Positions 20,701 through 35,700 of a stretch of DNA of 64,000 bases are shown here, piece after piece. The position numbers and the translations under genes are program-made. Position 1 is the stretch's first letter; each line of letters begins with the position of its first letter. A model generated the notes under the pieces. It was not told the DNA's origin. It worked only from the letters and a program-made list of their open reading frames with translations, and ran no database searches. Source of the stretch: Struthidea cinerea (lineage: Eukaryota > Chordata > Aves > Passeriformes > Corcoracidae); NCBI GenBank assembly GCA_013397865.1, contig VZTI01001658.1, positions 79,611 to 143,610 of the forward strand, read 5' to 3'.

Positions 20701-23700
20701 CTTGTAACTCTCCCAAATGCAATGCTGGGTCAGACATACTCCGTAGCCCAAGAACAACCTTATCCCTCGCTCAGCATTTCTTCTGGTTGACAAGTCATCC
20801 TTGGCCTGTTTGGCTCCAGCATTCACCCTGGGCAAGTGCAGCAAACCCTGCCCAGTATGGCCTCACTATCAGCACACCCAGCCCGGGCACCTCCTGGGGC
20901 TGACAGGTCTGGCCAGCACATGGAGCTGCGAGGTCAGAGCCACTGAGCTCCTCACCTTCCTGCTCAGCCCACCTGCGGTCCGACCCAGCAGCTCCCTGTG
21001 CTCACTTCCAGCTGTGCCACTTCCTTGCAGGATCTATCAGTGTCTGGCTCATGGCATCTTGTCCCTTCTCAGAAGCCATGCAGTTTTCCTCTGCACCCAT
21101 TTCATTACTCTTTCTGCCGTATCAGTGCCACTTCTACTGATGTCAAGAGCTTTTTAACGGCACCAGTGCCGCTGCTGAAGTCTGACAGCTGCATCAAGAC
21201 TGCATTTGAGCCTTTGGGAGGAAGGGATATACCAAATCCTCATTTTCCTGGCTCGCTTGGGAACTGAGATGTCGGATGCATGTAGATGGAGGGTGAGAGG
21301 CATCGAGTATGTCACAAAGCCTTGAGAGTATTTGCTGTACTCAGTTGCAGCCAAGATTTGCTTCCAGACTGAGACCAGCGGATTCCTGCATTGGCAGCAG
21401 CAGCAGGCGATGGATGTGGTGACTCCAGCAGAGCCCTCTCACACAAGTGAGCCCCTTCAGTTGAGTGCTTGAAGAAAGAGGGAGTTGGCACAGCAATTCC
21501 ACAGCTCCACTCATTCGCTTGGAATTAACACCAGTCACTGAGCTGGAAACCCAGGACCTGAGCCCTCCCCAGCCTGGTACAGTAGCTAACACAACATCAG
21601 GCTCTTCTTTTTTATTTACTCAGATCACAGCAAAGTGGAAATTCATTATAAGATTTTCATACTGCCCAGGTACGTGGTGGTCTGGGCATCCAGCCAGGGC
21701 GACCATGTACATAGGGAAAGCAACTGTAGCTCATCTTGCCCAGCTGCTCATTTGAAAACCTGCCCTTAGATATCAGCCAGACTGAGCCGGCCTCCTGAGA
21801 CACTGAGAGACTTTGGTGCATGATTAGAAGGAAGAAGAGAAGTAAAATCAGCAAGAACCCATCCTTTTGTAGTATTAAAATGAAAACCACTGACAGCTAC
21901 AGTTTGCAGGACTGCAATTCTAGAGACATCAGGGGTAAGTCCAATTAATAAATCTGAAGACAGACCAGGAACACCTGACCCAGTGCACCAAAGCAAAACT
22001 GAAGCCATCTTTTCTTAACAGATCAGGGCATGGTTTAGAGGGCAGAATTTTGACTTCCTCTTTGACTCAAGGCTGTTGCTGTGCTCCCGAGGAAGCCAGC
22101 AGCCAGCCAAGAGCACACAGTGCTACAGCAGTAGAGAACAGCTTCTGGACCCACACAGGAGCTGGCATTTGCTTCAGAAGAAAATTCTCTCACATCTCTT
22201 TTCTCCCCATGCATTAGCTTTACCTATGGATTTTGTGCTAGTGGTGGATGCCAAGGTAACAGCCCTGGAAACAGAGTCCTTTTGTAGCTGCACAGCTGTG
22301 CCAGGCTCCTGTCTGGCCTCTGCTCAGAGCTGAACATCATCTCTGCCCATTCAACCCAAATCCCACGGACCAGCCCAGCAGCTGAGAGCCCTCTGAGTGA
22401 CAGTTGCCTTCCAACAACTGTGGGAAACTGACCCGAGGTGCCCCACGAGCCAGAGCCCCACAGGCAGGCAGGATTCTGCCCAAGCCCAGGAAGCCCTTGG
22501 TCCTGCAAAGAGTCTGGGTGCAAACAACACAGGTGTCTCAGACTGTTGTGGCTAATAGAGCCTGGTCTCTACAGGGAAAATACTAGAATAACTGGCAATA
22601 GAAACTCAAATTACTGTGATTTTTGTCCCAAACCCATTGCTCTGCTTACAGCCATTACTGCAGAGCAAAATCCCTTTTATTCCAGGCTGGTTTTCTTACA
22701 GGGGGATTGTTCTGAACAAGCCAGAACAGCAGAGTAGCAATTCCAAAATAACTACCCTTACAAACATCCCCAAGGAGACCAGCCTGGAAGCAGAATGGAG
22801 AGGCCAGCCTTGAACTCTGTCCTGCTGAAAGCCAGCACTAAAGAAAAGAACAAATTCCCTTGCACCGCCAAAGAATTCAAAGCCTTTTCCTGATCACAGT
22901 CGGGATTCTCCAGGATCAATGGATACACTCACAGTCCAGCCACACCAGGGACCGGAATACCACAAGGCCAAAGACATTCCTGCTAAAAGGCACACTAAAA
23001 ATTCTGCTCCATTTTGTAACACAAATAAAACCTTTATCAGTCTTGAGGATGGGAATGGAACTATGATAATTTGTGATTTGCCTGAGCCAAATGCTTTGCA
23101 TCAGTAGCTGGGTTGTGCCTGCAGAGAGAACCTTCCGCCAAAATTAAGCACCAACCAGCATCAGCCTCTACTCTGGCTTCTGTTATCTTGACAGGACCAA
23201 GTCACATCCCCAAAGATTTAGTATATCAGGAACCTTTTATTTTAAAACTACATCAACTCTGCATTAAGATTACATGGTGAAACTTCCTCCTGCTAGAGGA
23301 ACGCAGAAGTTACAGTTCTCCTACTAGCTCTGATTTGCTCAAATTGCTTAAACATCATAGATTTAGGTTGCATTTAACAACCCAGTATGTAACTGAAAAT
23401 TATATATTCACAACCTGAAAAGTTAATCTTATTACAAGCTACTACTTTGATATTACCTGACATTGTGCTAACACAGATTTTACATTTCAAGCAGCAGCTA
23501 AAACATAACTTACTGAATATGTTGATAACCAACCAGTGTATTTGTTCACTTAAGCTCCACAAAGGTTGGCTATGGAAAACTGATATGAAAAAGAATGCAA
23601 AGAGGATTAATATGGGCAGTCTCACCGTGCTTCTATGCCTCACTCTTCACATCAAGGAGAAAAATCCACACTCCCAGATTGATCGTTATCATTTTTGCAA

Positions 23701-26700
23701 TTTTAGTGAAACAAGAAGGAAACTTTCCTGCAATCTCTTCCACCCAAACAAGCCATTTTTGCACATACAAATGTCAGACTTCATGCAGAGCACAGGCCAT
23801 GCTTGGAGTAGTACAGAACATTCCCCCCTCTCAAAGAGCCCTGAAGGACAATTGCCCACGTGGCTCCAGCCTTCCATTTTCTACCACTGCCACATTCTCT
23901 GCAGGTCCTCAACAAACCACACAATAGACACATCTTATGAGTACTGCTTGAAGCATCCAGGACTAGATCCTGGGGTAATATTCAGGAGCTGAAAATGTGG
24001 TGAATTATTGTGTGAAGTCAATCAGAGATGATGTCTCTGTGCAGGAGGTGCTGGAAATACCAGAGCCTCCAATAACACTCTCCTGGGCAGCGTGGAGATG
24101 GAATAAAGCAGAGCGAGCAAACCTCCCCGCACACCAAATATCCTGAGAGAGATGAGACTGCAGCACCTGCCTGCCAAGTAACAACAGGGAAGGGGGGTGA
24201 GCGTGAGGAGCAAACACGTGGAAGCAGCACTTGGCAGACCTGGAGCGTCCTCGCCAGGCTCCGGTCCCGCGACGCCGTTGCAGTACATGGCGTGCACCTC
24301 GATCTCGTCAGCTGGGAAGCCGTGGTCACACAGCGGGCAAGACACACGGGCAGCAGCTGTAGGACTGCACTCAGACACAGTCCTGCCAGCATCTTCATCT
24401 CCACCAACCTAAGGAAGAAGAATAAAAATTAGCCAGACAGAGCTGCTTCTCTTTTTTTTGCTTAGGTGCAGAGCTCCATGCTGTCTGGTAGCTACTCACC
24501 CTCCCACAGACTCAGATTTTCTTGGAAAGTTTTATTCTTCCTTCCTCACATAGTGGTCAGAAATAACACCACTGGCTGAATAAACTGCGCTGCACTAATA
24601 ACTAATTCTTCTTGCAAAGGCAACATGTCCTTCTGAATCATGGTGAAACTCCCTGCACAGCCATGCACACCGTTTAAGGCAAACATCACCTGCACTACAG
24701 TGGAAAAACGACAAAGCTTCCATTAATCAGGAAACCTCAGAAGCGAAACTGATGGAAAATTCATGGGGCAAAGCAAGAGTTCAACACCTGACTTGTGCTC
24801 ATCAGTCTCTGGACATGATCCATGCTACACAAGCAGCACTGAGTGGAAACACAGCTTCCCCCAGGATGAAAGGAGGCTGCTGTAGTCTTAGGAAGCCCGG
24901 AGAGATCACTGGAAGCTCCTCCTTTATAGAGGAGGTGGCTGGAGCAGTCATCAGAGGGGACACCGATCAAGGAGAGAGGCAATACTATTAAAAATCTGTG
25001 TCACACAAAATTACTAGCAGAGGCTTTTTGCCAGGGCAGAATGTCACAGCTCATGTACGTTCTCGGGGTGCCATCACCACTTACGGACACTCTCTTTTTG
25101 CATTGGTCACACAGCTGCAAAGGTGCTCCACTGCCAACCCACAGAGATCCAGCCTGCTCCCTACACCACTGACATTCCCAAATGCAGCAGACTGCAGCCA
25201 TCTCACTCGTAACTGCATCTCTGCCTAGTCAGGCTTGCTGCAGGATTTTTGCACGTTTAAGAAAAAACCTTCCCCTCCCCGCGATGATTAAGAAAAGCTA
25301 TTTAAATATTAACCATGTAGAGAAACCTATAGAAAAATAATATGGGACAGGTTTCTGTTCTTAGAGCTAAGCAGTGACATGCAGACAGTGTGCAGCAAAA
25401 CTGCTGTCTGCTTCCCTCCAACGGTATCATTTCAGGGAAGCAGTAATTGGGGTCAGCCAAGATGCTCCGTGCCACTGGAGCGCTTTGCTGTATTACTCGG
25501 TTTATTACTTCCTTTCCCAAATGAGGATCTGATCCTGATTTTTATGTCCTAAAGGGAAGGAGGGTGCTTTGTTGACTCAGAGGAGCTATGACAAAAATTG
25601 TAGGGCTGGGCCTCAAACTGAGATTCCGACTCTTGAAACGCATTTCTCCTGGACACCAGCTGAAAGGCTACAGCAGCGAGCCCCAGGAACATCCTTCGTT
25701 CCCAGGGAGGCTCTCTGCCCTGAATTTCTGCAGAGGACTTGCCACAAGAGTTCCTCCAGCCGAACAGAGGCTGCTGAAGTACATCACTTACAGCATTAAC
25801 ACTCGTACCCCTCTCTCACATCTCAGTGTCACTACATCTTGTGAAGTCCTCACCGTGGGGCGTCACACTGAAGAGCCATAAAAAACAAGATGTGTCAAAT
25901 ATGAATGATCAGATCAAACCTGCACTACACAAACAACACACATAAAAAATATGATGGGAAAAGCAGCAGGCACTGCTCCTTCTAGCTGCCTTTTTTAAAG
26001 CAATCTTAGGAGATCACCAATTCTGCACACCCTGCCCGCCTACATTCAGTGGTAAATTACTAATTTTAAATGGAAATGCAACATTCTGTAACAAAAGACT
26101 GCTTGTACAAAACCTTGCTGTAACAGTCTGGAAAACCTCAACTGCAGAACCAATCACCCCTGTCAGAGCCAGAGACAGTTGCCTCTGCTTTTTAGCAGAG
26201 GAAATTGCCTACAAGACATAGTACTTGCAGCCAACAGCCAGCCAAGAGCAATGCTACAGGCTGAGCTCAACAACAAGACTCTAGTGTCCTGGCTCAGCAT
26301 CTGCTAGGAAGAAGTCAGTCCCAGTGGTCTCTGCTTGGCTCCTGCAAACCACTGATGCCATGGTAGCTGTTTCTACTGTTTTCCTGGAGGGCTGCAGGCT
26401 CCGGACTGGGACCCGCTGCCAACCATAATGTTGTCAAACAGTCCCTAGGAACTCGCTCCCCACCACCTTGTGCCGTTCAGGCAGAGGTGTGAGACACAGG
26501 GCACCCTCTGCAAAGCACAAGGGGACAGGGCAGTGTCCCGCCCACAGCCAAATGGGTCACGAATGTGCTCTGGTGGCCAGCCCAGGACTGCCTCTCTCCT
26601 TGCTGCAGTCCCTAATTGACTGAGCAGTGCTTGGAGATACCTGCAGAATGAAAGGCACACGAGAGCAGACGATGGTTTATTAAGAGGCCTGTGAGAATGA

Positions 26701-29700
26701 GACATTGGAACTGCAGACGTGCTGTACAAGCTGCAAACTCCCAGAATGAGCTTTCCACAAATGAATCCTCTTGTCAAGAGCTGTACGATTCTGTATGCAT
26801 GTACCCTGCCAGAGGAGTACTTGGCAACCCCTTTGATATCGCTCTCTAAATTAATAGACAAAGGGAGTTTTATCAGAAGCAGGAACTGAAGTCAGATGTT
26901 GGTACAGTGACAGCTGCAAAGCAATTGCTGTGCAGGTGTGACAACACAGGGAAAGGGGCTGCACACAGCGCACATCTGCAGCAAGAGGTAAGAGGATGGC
27001 CCTGCCACTGACTTACTATTGCTATTAACTATTACTGCACAAAACTCAAGATTCCCGGACGCAGGACACTCTGCTTGACCTGAAAACCACCACCAGCCCT
27101 CAACGCTTCCAGGATATCCTTATCCCAGTCTGGTCTCTGGGTGAAACTCTCCTGTTAGCCTCTCAGATTTGGTCTGTGGAGAGTAAACTGGATTTCAGAG
27201 TAACAGGGAAAAGCAGGTCACAACACAGGTGACTGAGGTTTACTTGGACTCCCCTCAGAGCTCCTGGGGTTCGCTGAGCATCACAGCCTGTACCCCTGAG
27301 CATGGGCAAGCAACAGCACTGCCGCCCACGCTGATGGCATCCTCCAGCTCAGCAGTGCTGGGATATAAAAGAACAGGCTGGAATTGATAACAGCTCTCCA
27401 GCTATAGGACTGAAAGGCTCCAGAAGCAGCTGCATGCAGTCCCCAGCCAAGAGGGACTGGAGATATGAAGCAGTAGACAAAAGCAAAGAGGGAACTGTTT
27501 GTGAGGATCCAAACAGCAGAAGTCCAAGCTTCCAGCTACCCAAAGGGAAATGCCAGCAAAGCTCAGCTGAACCAAGGTCTAAAAAGTAGGACTGGAAACA
27601 GGACCCTTCAACTCCGAGCTCTTTTACCTGCATAGGTGCACCTCTGCTGTCTGAACAGAGCTCTTCTGTCTCCTCCTCAACAGCTTCCAGTGGGCTCGGC
27701 TGTGTCTCTGCAGAAAAACACCACCACGTCAGCACAGGTTTGCAGCCCCCAACTATCTCCTCACTTGTTGATGTAGCTTAGCCCTTAACACTTCTTAAGA
27801 GTTTTCACAGTTTCAAAACATTCTTTAGACTTGCCACAAATGTTATCAGACAAAGCGCAACAACACAGCCAGATGAGGGGTTAAAGTCACAGCATGGTGG
27901 TGTGAGGACAAAGGCACTGCAGCTTTGCAGCTTCATGGGGAGTGAGATTAGACACAGGGAAAGTGAGTGGAACACTTGCTGGGACGGAGACAAAGCAACA
28001 ATAGAGCTGCTCTCGCATTGAGACAAGCAGAGCTCCCATTCCATGGTCTGTCTCGCAGACACACCTTCTTTAGACCTCCACATCTTCCTTGGCAACAAAA
28101 CGTGCCTCCAAGCACCACCATGACCTCTACTGCTACAGCTGCTCGTGAACAGCAGCAGCCTCTTCATTAATTTTCTCACTTAAAACCCTGGACCAGAAAA
28201 ATCTCACCCATTGTAGGAGAGACCAAGGAAGAAAAACTCCTTGGTCCCAAACATGTTTAATTAATGTAAGACAAAAATTATTTCAGCTCTCATGCTTCGC
28301 ACATTATCTTAACACTGAAAAATCTGAATATTTCATTGCATTGCAGAGACACCTTGTTTTTAGTGATCCCTCCATGCCCAATGCACATCCAGGTATCTCT
28401 TCAGCAAGTCTCCAGCAATCCCTGTCACAGAATCATCTTAGAGGAGATGGGTCCAAAATTACAGGATCAAACTAAATTACCTGAATAATTTTAGCCTTGA
28501 AAAACGGAGATGGGAAAGTAATCCAGTTTTGTTCAAATAACTTGAAAATTCTCTTTTCTCTGAATTTCCTAAGCGTGTAACTTTCGGTACAAAACTCATA
28601 ACAGTCTCAAGTGCCTCTTACCTGGGCAAACAGAGATCTCTTCTTCAGCAGAGTTTTCTGTGGCAATATTGGGGCTCCTTTTACTGCCAAGTGGGGTCAT
28701 TGTGGAGATGCTGTTCAAAATATAAATATAACACGTATCTCCAATCCAGTAGGTGTGAGGGCCACACCTGCCTTTCTCATGCAGTTCAGAACAGCAGACA
28801 ATGCCATAATTTCCAAGTGGTCAATATCTGACAGCCAGAAATGACCAGGATAACAGCACAATAAGGGTCTAAAATGCCATCCTAAGCAAAAACCCCAAAG
28901 GGAACATTTTTTTCTTCTAAAAGGCAGAAAGGGTCATTATCTCTTGTCAAGGGGGCAAAAATACCTGCTCACAATTGTGGGACTCTCTGTGGGAGAAGAC
29001 GGAGTTGTGCAGGTACCAGCACTGTGCCTCTTTCTGTCTGGGGAAGGAAATCCTCACAGAGGAAAGACAGACCTGCTTTATCCCGCATTATCCTCTCCCT
29101 CCTCACACTGCTCGTTTTCTCCCTTATGCCCGTGCACAGCAGCCAGAAGCAGCACAGATGTGACACAAGGCACTTTCCCTGCAGCAAAGTCCTTTCAGCG
29201 TTAGCATGGTGGTTCCTCAGAGCAGCACCCAGCACCGCTCCTCTCATTTCGACCTTCGGATTCCTCCTTTTTTTTCTTCCTCCCACCTCACCGCACAGTG
29301 TCTTTCTGACACAGGCAGGCATTGCTGAGTAAGTCTGGCACCCATGCTGACACGCTCTGCGCCTTGCATGGCTCTCCGATTAGTCTGATCAAGTATGCAA
29401 GAACACACTTTAAAAACATGAATCCCCGCACTGACAAACACAAGATTTATTAAGCTCAACCACAGGCCTTAGAGAAGAGAGAACAGCCACTGCTGATTTA
29501 TGATAAATAAAAAAATTCTGATAGGAAATCACAAGTGGCTTTTCTCTCTAAATAAAGCATCTCAAAGCATTTGTTATGAATCCAGGCTGAGCATGTTTTA
29601 CTCTGTGTCTAACATCAGGGCTCTCTTCAAAAGAACTCACACTAAACAACTTGCTATGACATTTATAAAATGGGCTAATCAATTTGAAGTCAAACCACAT

Positions 29701-32700
29701 TTCTTGCTACACCAACTATCTCCTGGTAACAAAGCCTATAATCATTTATTAAAACCCCAATCTTCCATGCTCTGTACAAAGCGTGGAACAAGAGGGGAGA
29801 GCAGCCCACAGAAAGCAAAGCAGCTTCTTCACAGGACTGATACTTCCTAAACTGCTCCACTCCCTCCAGACAGCTCAGAGCCACGTTTTCCTATTAAGTG
29901 CTGCTGAGGCCAGCCACTTGGGGTGCCTGAGCCGTACCCAAGAGAGGCCTGTGCTGGCAAATTACCAGGAACCAGATGGCAACACTTAATGTGCACAAAA
30001 CTGCAAAGACTGCAGCCATTTCTTGCCTTGCTGCAGATGTTCCAGCTGCTCGAGGAGGGGCCGCCGCATCCAGGTGCATCCCACCCCAAGGCGGGCAGCC
30101 AGGAGCTCCTGGGCAGCTTGGGGAATGTCCCAGACTAACCTCACCAGCTACACCAAAGGAAAGAGGTCCCTCTCCTCTCATATCCTCCCTATCATGGGCT
30201 CTCAGGCCCTAAGCAGGCAGGAGGCCAGCGCTGCAGAGTGCACACCTCGCTGCCTTCTACGCAAGCTCCGAGCTCAGCTGTCACAGGCTCATCAGCCTCG
30301 GCAGCAGCGGCAGCTGCAGATTCCTCCTGCTCCCCAAGGCAGGTTTTAAGCTTGTTAGAAAGGTGCAAGCAAGAGGGATTTTCATACTCTGCATATTGAT
30401 ATTAACTGCTCAGGCCAAATTCTGTTAGATCAGAGGAAAGTTGGCAGTTTTTTTTCCAAAGCAGGTTTAAATTATAAAACCCAGCAAATTAAAAACATGA
30501 TATTATCTGGCCTTTCTTGTAACTTGCTCCCTGAATCCTCTCCCATTTGTCCTTCTTCTCCATAGCCTTTGCTGCAGAATTGCATCCCACAGGAAAGAGA
30601 GAAAAAAAAAAAAAAGGAAAAGAGGAGTAGGCTTAAATCTGAAGAAAATCATGTTGACTTGTCCCACACCTGTCATCTGCTGAAGTGGCTTTTCTGGAGC
30701 ACTGCACTCTATCTTTGGCTGATAGGCAGTGCCGTCTGGCTTCCTCCTCCCTGCTTTCCTCTTCAGCAGTAAGGCAAGAACATAAAAATACACACAGAAA
30801 TCCAGTAAACCCGTCCCCATGCTGCCAGTGCGCCTTCCCCAACAGACACGTGATGGCATCGCTGTAACTCACCTCCAGCTCCCCATGGCTTTACTGCACC
30901 GTGGCACAGGAGCTTCAGAGGGCAAGGAGCAACTCCTTCAGCTTGTACAAGGATGCACCTTGCATGTCTTATAAAGTAACAGCAGCAACTGATCCCTTCT
31001 CCTCAGCTGTGCCCCACCTCTCCCACGCTGCTCCAAAGCCACGTATTTCCAGGGATATTAAACAGCAGTGACTGTAGCTAGCCTTTCCAGCAAGCCCTGC
31101 AGCGAGCTGTGGTGGGACTGCACCCCAAAATACTCCAGGGAGAGTGGAAGAGCCCATATCACCAGAGAGAACCTGTGAGCCCCACACTCTGAACAACTTA
31201 CCTCTGTGCAATTTGCATGGGTTCCCCATCTTCAGGCACATCCTCTGCAGGCAGCACCTGGGAGGGCTGGAAAGGAAAATTCTGGTGTTACATAAAACAA
31301 CGTGCGCAGCTGACTGGGGTCTGCTGGGTCATTGGATTCTGTCCATGACATTGCACCCAGTCTGCTGTATATTTTTATCCGAAAATGGCTCAGTCTCCAT
31401 CCGGAACTAGTCAGCTTTTTCCCTCCATCCCTCCTTTTGGCAAGGTACTCCCTGCAATAAAGCCTGGCAGTACTTTTTGTTACCTTGCTGCCTAGACATG
31501 TTCCTGGACAGTCCATGCCCATCCACTCCTTCCAACATTGCCCATCATCTTCCCTGCTCTCTGCCTGTCCTCAGCATCCACCTAAATGTACTTGTAGGCA
31601 GCAACCACAGCTCTTCTCCACCTCCACCTGTGCTGAGCTTGAAACAACCCAAGGTTTTTAGTGTCCCCTCCACTCCCCCAGGTACCCCAGCAGCCCTCAC
31701 CTACTCCACTTTAAAACTTATTTTCCTGAGCCAGAATGACCTAATCAACTGGTACAGCTGATGCTTGACCATGAGAAGCACTTTTCTGAAATTTCCTAGA
31801 GATAAAATCTGTTGCATTTTTCTTGCCTGGGAAATCAGCTGTCCCATCAAAGGAAGGGAGCAGATTAACCTGCACAGTCTACAGCTGGAAAATCCGTGTG
31901 CATTTTATCCCATTTTTCATTTAGCTCTATGACTCCACTTATTCTTTCCTTTAAAATTTGTTCAAAAGCCTTATGCGCTGCCGAGGTCAGGCTAACAGGC
32001 CAGTCATTACCCAGATCCCTTTCTTCTTCTGCAGTGTACATGTTACACTTGCCATCCTCTAATCAGGTGGAATTACAACGGTTTATTAGCAGTCCTTGCT
32101 GTCAGGCCTACAATTTCTCATGCTAGGTCTCAAAGAAACCCAAGGAGTTTTCCTCCCCCTTCCTTGAGTCTATCAAATGCTATGAACTTGATTTCCACCA
32201 TAGGTTTCAACTTCGATCAGCTCCACTCCTGGATGTACTTCCCCAGCAAGCTCCAAATCAACCTCTCCTGTCAAATTTCCCTAACACAACTCCAACCCCC
32301 AAATATCCTGTTTTATCTATGCTCTCTTTACTTTTTTGCAGGCTAACTCATCATTAACATAAAATACCGCACCTCCTCTTTTATTTTTATTTGTCTTTGT
32401 ACTGAACTGTGCATTTCTTAACAATGCTTCTGCCCTGGTCACAAACGCTCATCCATGTCTCTGGTTTTCTTTGTACAACTGTTATAAAATATGGCACTAA
32501 TTCAGGTCATCAGACTCGAAATCTCCCGAATTGGGTCTTTTCCCTCTGAATCTTTTAAAGACCAAGAGTCCCCTAACCTTATCTGAAAGGCTCTGAAGAA
32601 ATTGATTCTATTAGCACTGAAGTTTGTTAGTGCAGGTTCACAGGCTGTGAGATCTCCCGACAAGCAGGATTTGCTCTGTGCAAACATCCCTTGGCTGCGG

Positions 32701-35700
32701 GAGGCAGTGGCAGCAGTCAACTGCTGCTGGGTTGGAAGGTCTGTGCCCACCAGGCTGGAAGGTCTGTGCCCATTCCAGGTGAAGGTTTCAGGGCAGGGAT
32801 ACAGGCAGCCTCCCTCAAGCACATCATTTCCACCTTCGTTTCACACATGGCATGAGGCCATGTCCTTTTTCAAGGACAGCTTTTGAGTCCTCAAGGATGG
32901 TTTCTGGACTCAGCACAGCCTAAAATCTCCCACCAGCCCCACCAGCAGAGCAGCCCTGGTGGCACTGGGGGAGCCCCAGGGCAGTACAGGCAGCAAAGGG
33001 TCTCCTGGAGATGCAGCACATCGGAGACACGACAGCTCTGGGCCCCTCCTTTGTCACTGCCAGTGGAATTGTATTTGATAGAGGGAAAAAAATGGAGACA
33101 AGGCACAAGCAAACATCAAACATATCGATTTTGCAAGTAAATCACCTGCTCTGGCCTCAGTGTGCGACTGCACAGAGAGGAAAGAGAAAGGAGCTAACTC
33201 TCATGCTGGGTGTGATAAAGCAGATGAAAAGGCATTTAGAAATTATTTTCTCTCGTGTAAATAAAAGACTGGCAATTTTTGGGCTAGGCTTGAAATTGTA
33301 AAGTCTGCTCCCCCTCCCTTATTTTTCCACCTTAAAAATATCAGAAAGGCTACATGTCTCAGTTATGGCTCCAAGAGAGCTCCCATGGTCAAGACGAGTA
33401 GCATACAAGTTACCACTCAGCACCACTAAAACCTCTTTTCTCCCCAAGAATAATTAGGTATTAGCATTAAACAGATAGTATTTTAAAAAATACCACACAA
33501 TTTTCACTACTGATTAAAAGTTCATGCCCTTCCCAGCTGCTGTAGCTTCCCAAAGGCTTTAGAGTACACATCCACAGACCTCCAGTCACCCCAATCTTCC
33601 AGTATAATACCTTCATTTCCAGAGGAAAAGCTACAGAAAAAAAAAAGTGCAGTTTTCTTTAAGAACCTCTCAGGTCTTTTGTATCTATCCTAAGGAAATG
33701 AAAAAGGGCACAAGTCAGTTCCTTTCCTCTGCAGATCACCTCTAAGGCTTGTTTAAATCTCCATCCCCTAAACCCGAGCCAAAGCACTGTCATGAAAAGT
33801 CACATTTCAGCACAGGCTGCTCTGCTCTTTTTCTGCAACCAGAAAATGCAGACATGACGTTTTTTCCTAAGTGTTCAATATTACGAGACAGAATATAAAT
33901 ATCACAAAACAAGTTAAGTATCTTTCTAACACCAGGGTAAATGATCAAATACACTTGAAAACAGGAACAACAGAGCCAAGGCTTCAGTCATAGAGAAGAT
34001 AAAGTTATACAATGATCCGGGAGTGAAGTCATTATGAAAAATGAGGGTTGGAAAAGGCTGACACAAACCTAAAATACAGCAGTAATAAATACTTCATCTG
34101 ACTAGCAATCTGTTTAAACTTAGCAGTGACAGAAAGCTGCCTTCCGCTCCAGCAGGAGAGCCCTGACGGAGACAGAGGCTGACACCTAGTGTCTAGCACA
34201 CCCGAGCCCGAGAGAAGGTGCCCAACACCAGGACAAGGACAGGGAGCACCACTGCGGTGACACATCACCCCGGCAGGCAGAAGATGCCTGTAACCACAGA
34301 GCCTCTCCCAGACATGAAGGAAAAGAGCACTTCCAAGGGTGAAGCACTGATGGACGCAGATGAGCGTGGAGGGGCAAGCCAGAAAGGCTGCGCCGCAAGG
34401 ACAAACCCACATCTCTGTCTGCAAAGGGAAACCCAGACAGAGCTTCCCGCACAGCCACAGGTTTATAAACTGGTTTGCCAGAGCTGGTGGTGGTCAGCAT
34501 CACCTCTGTGCCCTCCACCTTGACACACTGCCAGGCTACACCCTTCTGAGAAGGATCAGCTGGATGAGTCGGTCTCTGGAGCACTAAAGATGAGTGCCAG
34601 GCTGCTCAAAATGGCCCCTATCTCGTTTGAGCTGGGTGTCAGCCTGTACACTTCTGTCCCTTCCACAGTAACTGTGTGGCTGGGGAAGAAGTCCCTCAGT
34701 TTAAGAGAGGCATTAAATAGCAGTGCCTGCTTTGCAGAAGGGACTGAACCGTAAAACGGACAGAAGGGCATGGCTGCTCAACCTCTGCTCAGTGGCAAAG
34801 CTCTTACCTGGCAGTAGCTGGTGGTCGGTTCATCATCAGAAGTGGAGTTCTTCTCTTCTTCCATGCTGTGCCCTGGACTCTCTGCCTCCCTCCTCTTTGA
34901 AGGGTGGAGCCAGGCGATGTTTTCAGACTCCTGTCCCTCTGTGTCTCCATCTTCTGTACCATCAGCAACCCCATTCTCCCTGCTTATCTCCTCTCCTTTC
35001 CCAAGCTCATCTTGGCTCAAGGAAGAACTGGGCACAACTGGGTTACCAAACTCCTTCTTATGCAATAGCTGCCTCTGAGCCTGCTTCAGGCTCTTCTGGT
35101 AAACCTCCAGCTGACACAAGATGACTTTGGTGTACTGGTTGGGGTCCACCCCTTTGGGGCAGAAGGGGATGCCCCAATAATAGTGCACTGTGTCTTTTGC
35201 CTCCTCCTGTTTGTGCTTCTCCTCCACCGCAGTCTGCATGCAAAGATCCGGGGTACTGCCAGACCCCTCGTTCTGCTCTGCTTGCTCTGTGGAAACACAG
35301 ACCTTGGCAGTGTGCCCAGGCTGCGAGCTGTGCTTGGTACCTGCTCCTCCACCACTCCTCCTGGGGCTGTCACACTGCTCTGTGGTCCTGCTCTTCCAGA
35401 GCGTGGCTGAGCTCCCAGCACCAGCTTCTCCCACAGAATGGCCAGTGCAGGGCAGGAGCTGCTCTTTTGGTTCATGGCCTGCTGCTTCGGAAGAGCTGGA
35501 CGGGCTGGTGAACAGTCTCCGAGGTGTCAGTCGCCAGGAGCCTGAAGCCACCTTGCCAAAGGTGGGACTCAAAGACATGAAGTCCTCTCCGACAGCGCTG
35601 GGTAACACGTCACTCAAATCACTTTTTGCTGGTGAGGAAGACTTTTCACTTGACCTTGTCACAGGCTGGCCCTTCCCCGGAGACACGATTATGCTGGATA

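Larger units (their letters stand above)
14799..31201 (-). other. UIMC1: UIMC1 introns 6-12 (exons excepted)
   Basis: Between exons at 15247-15310, 17075-17195, 18711-18789, 24240-24408, 27628-27707 and 28622-28710 I saw no further gene, LTR or clear CR1 copy, only unique-looking intron with short A/T tracts (for example the A-run near 30601-30615). Confidence 0.55.

Noticed and set aside
28420..28500. Possible CR1 fragment starting CACAGAATCATCTTAGAGGA
   Set aside because: Only a short run resembles CR1 and the following blocks do not match, so it was not called.
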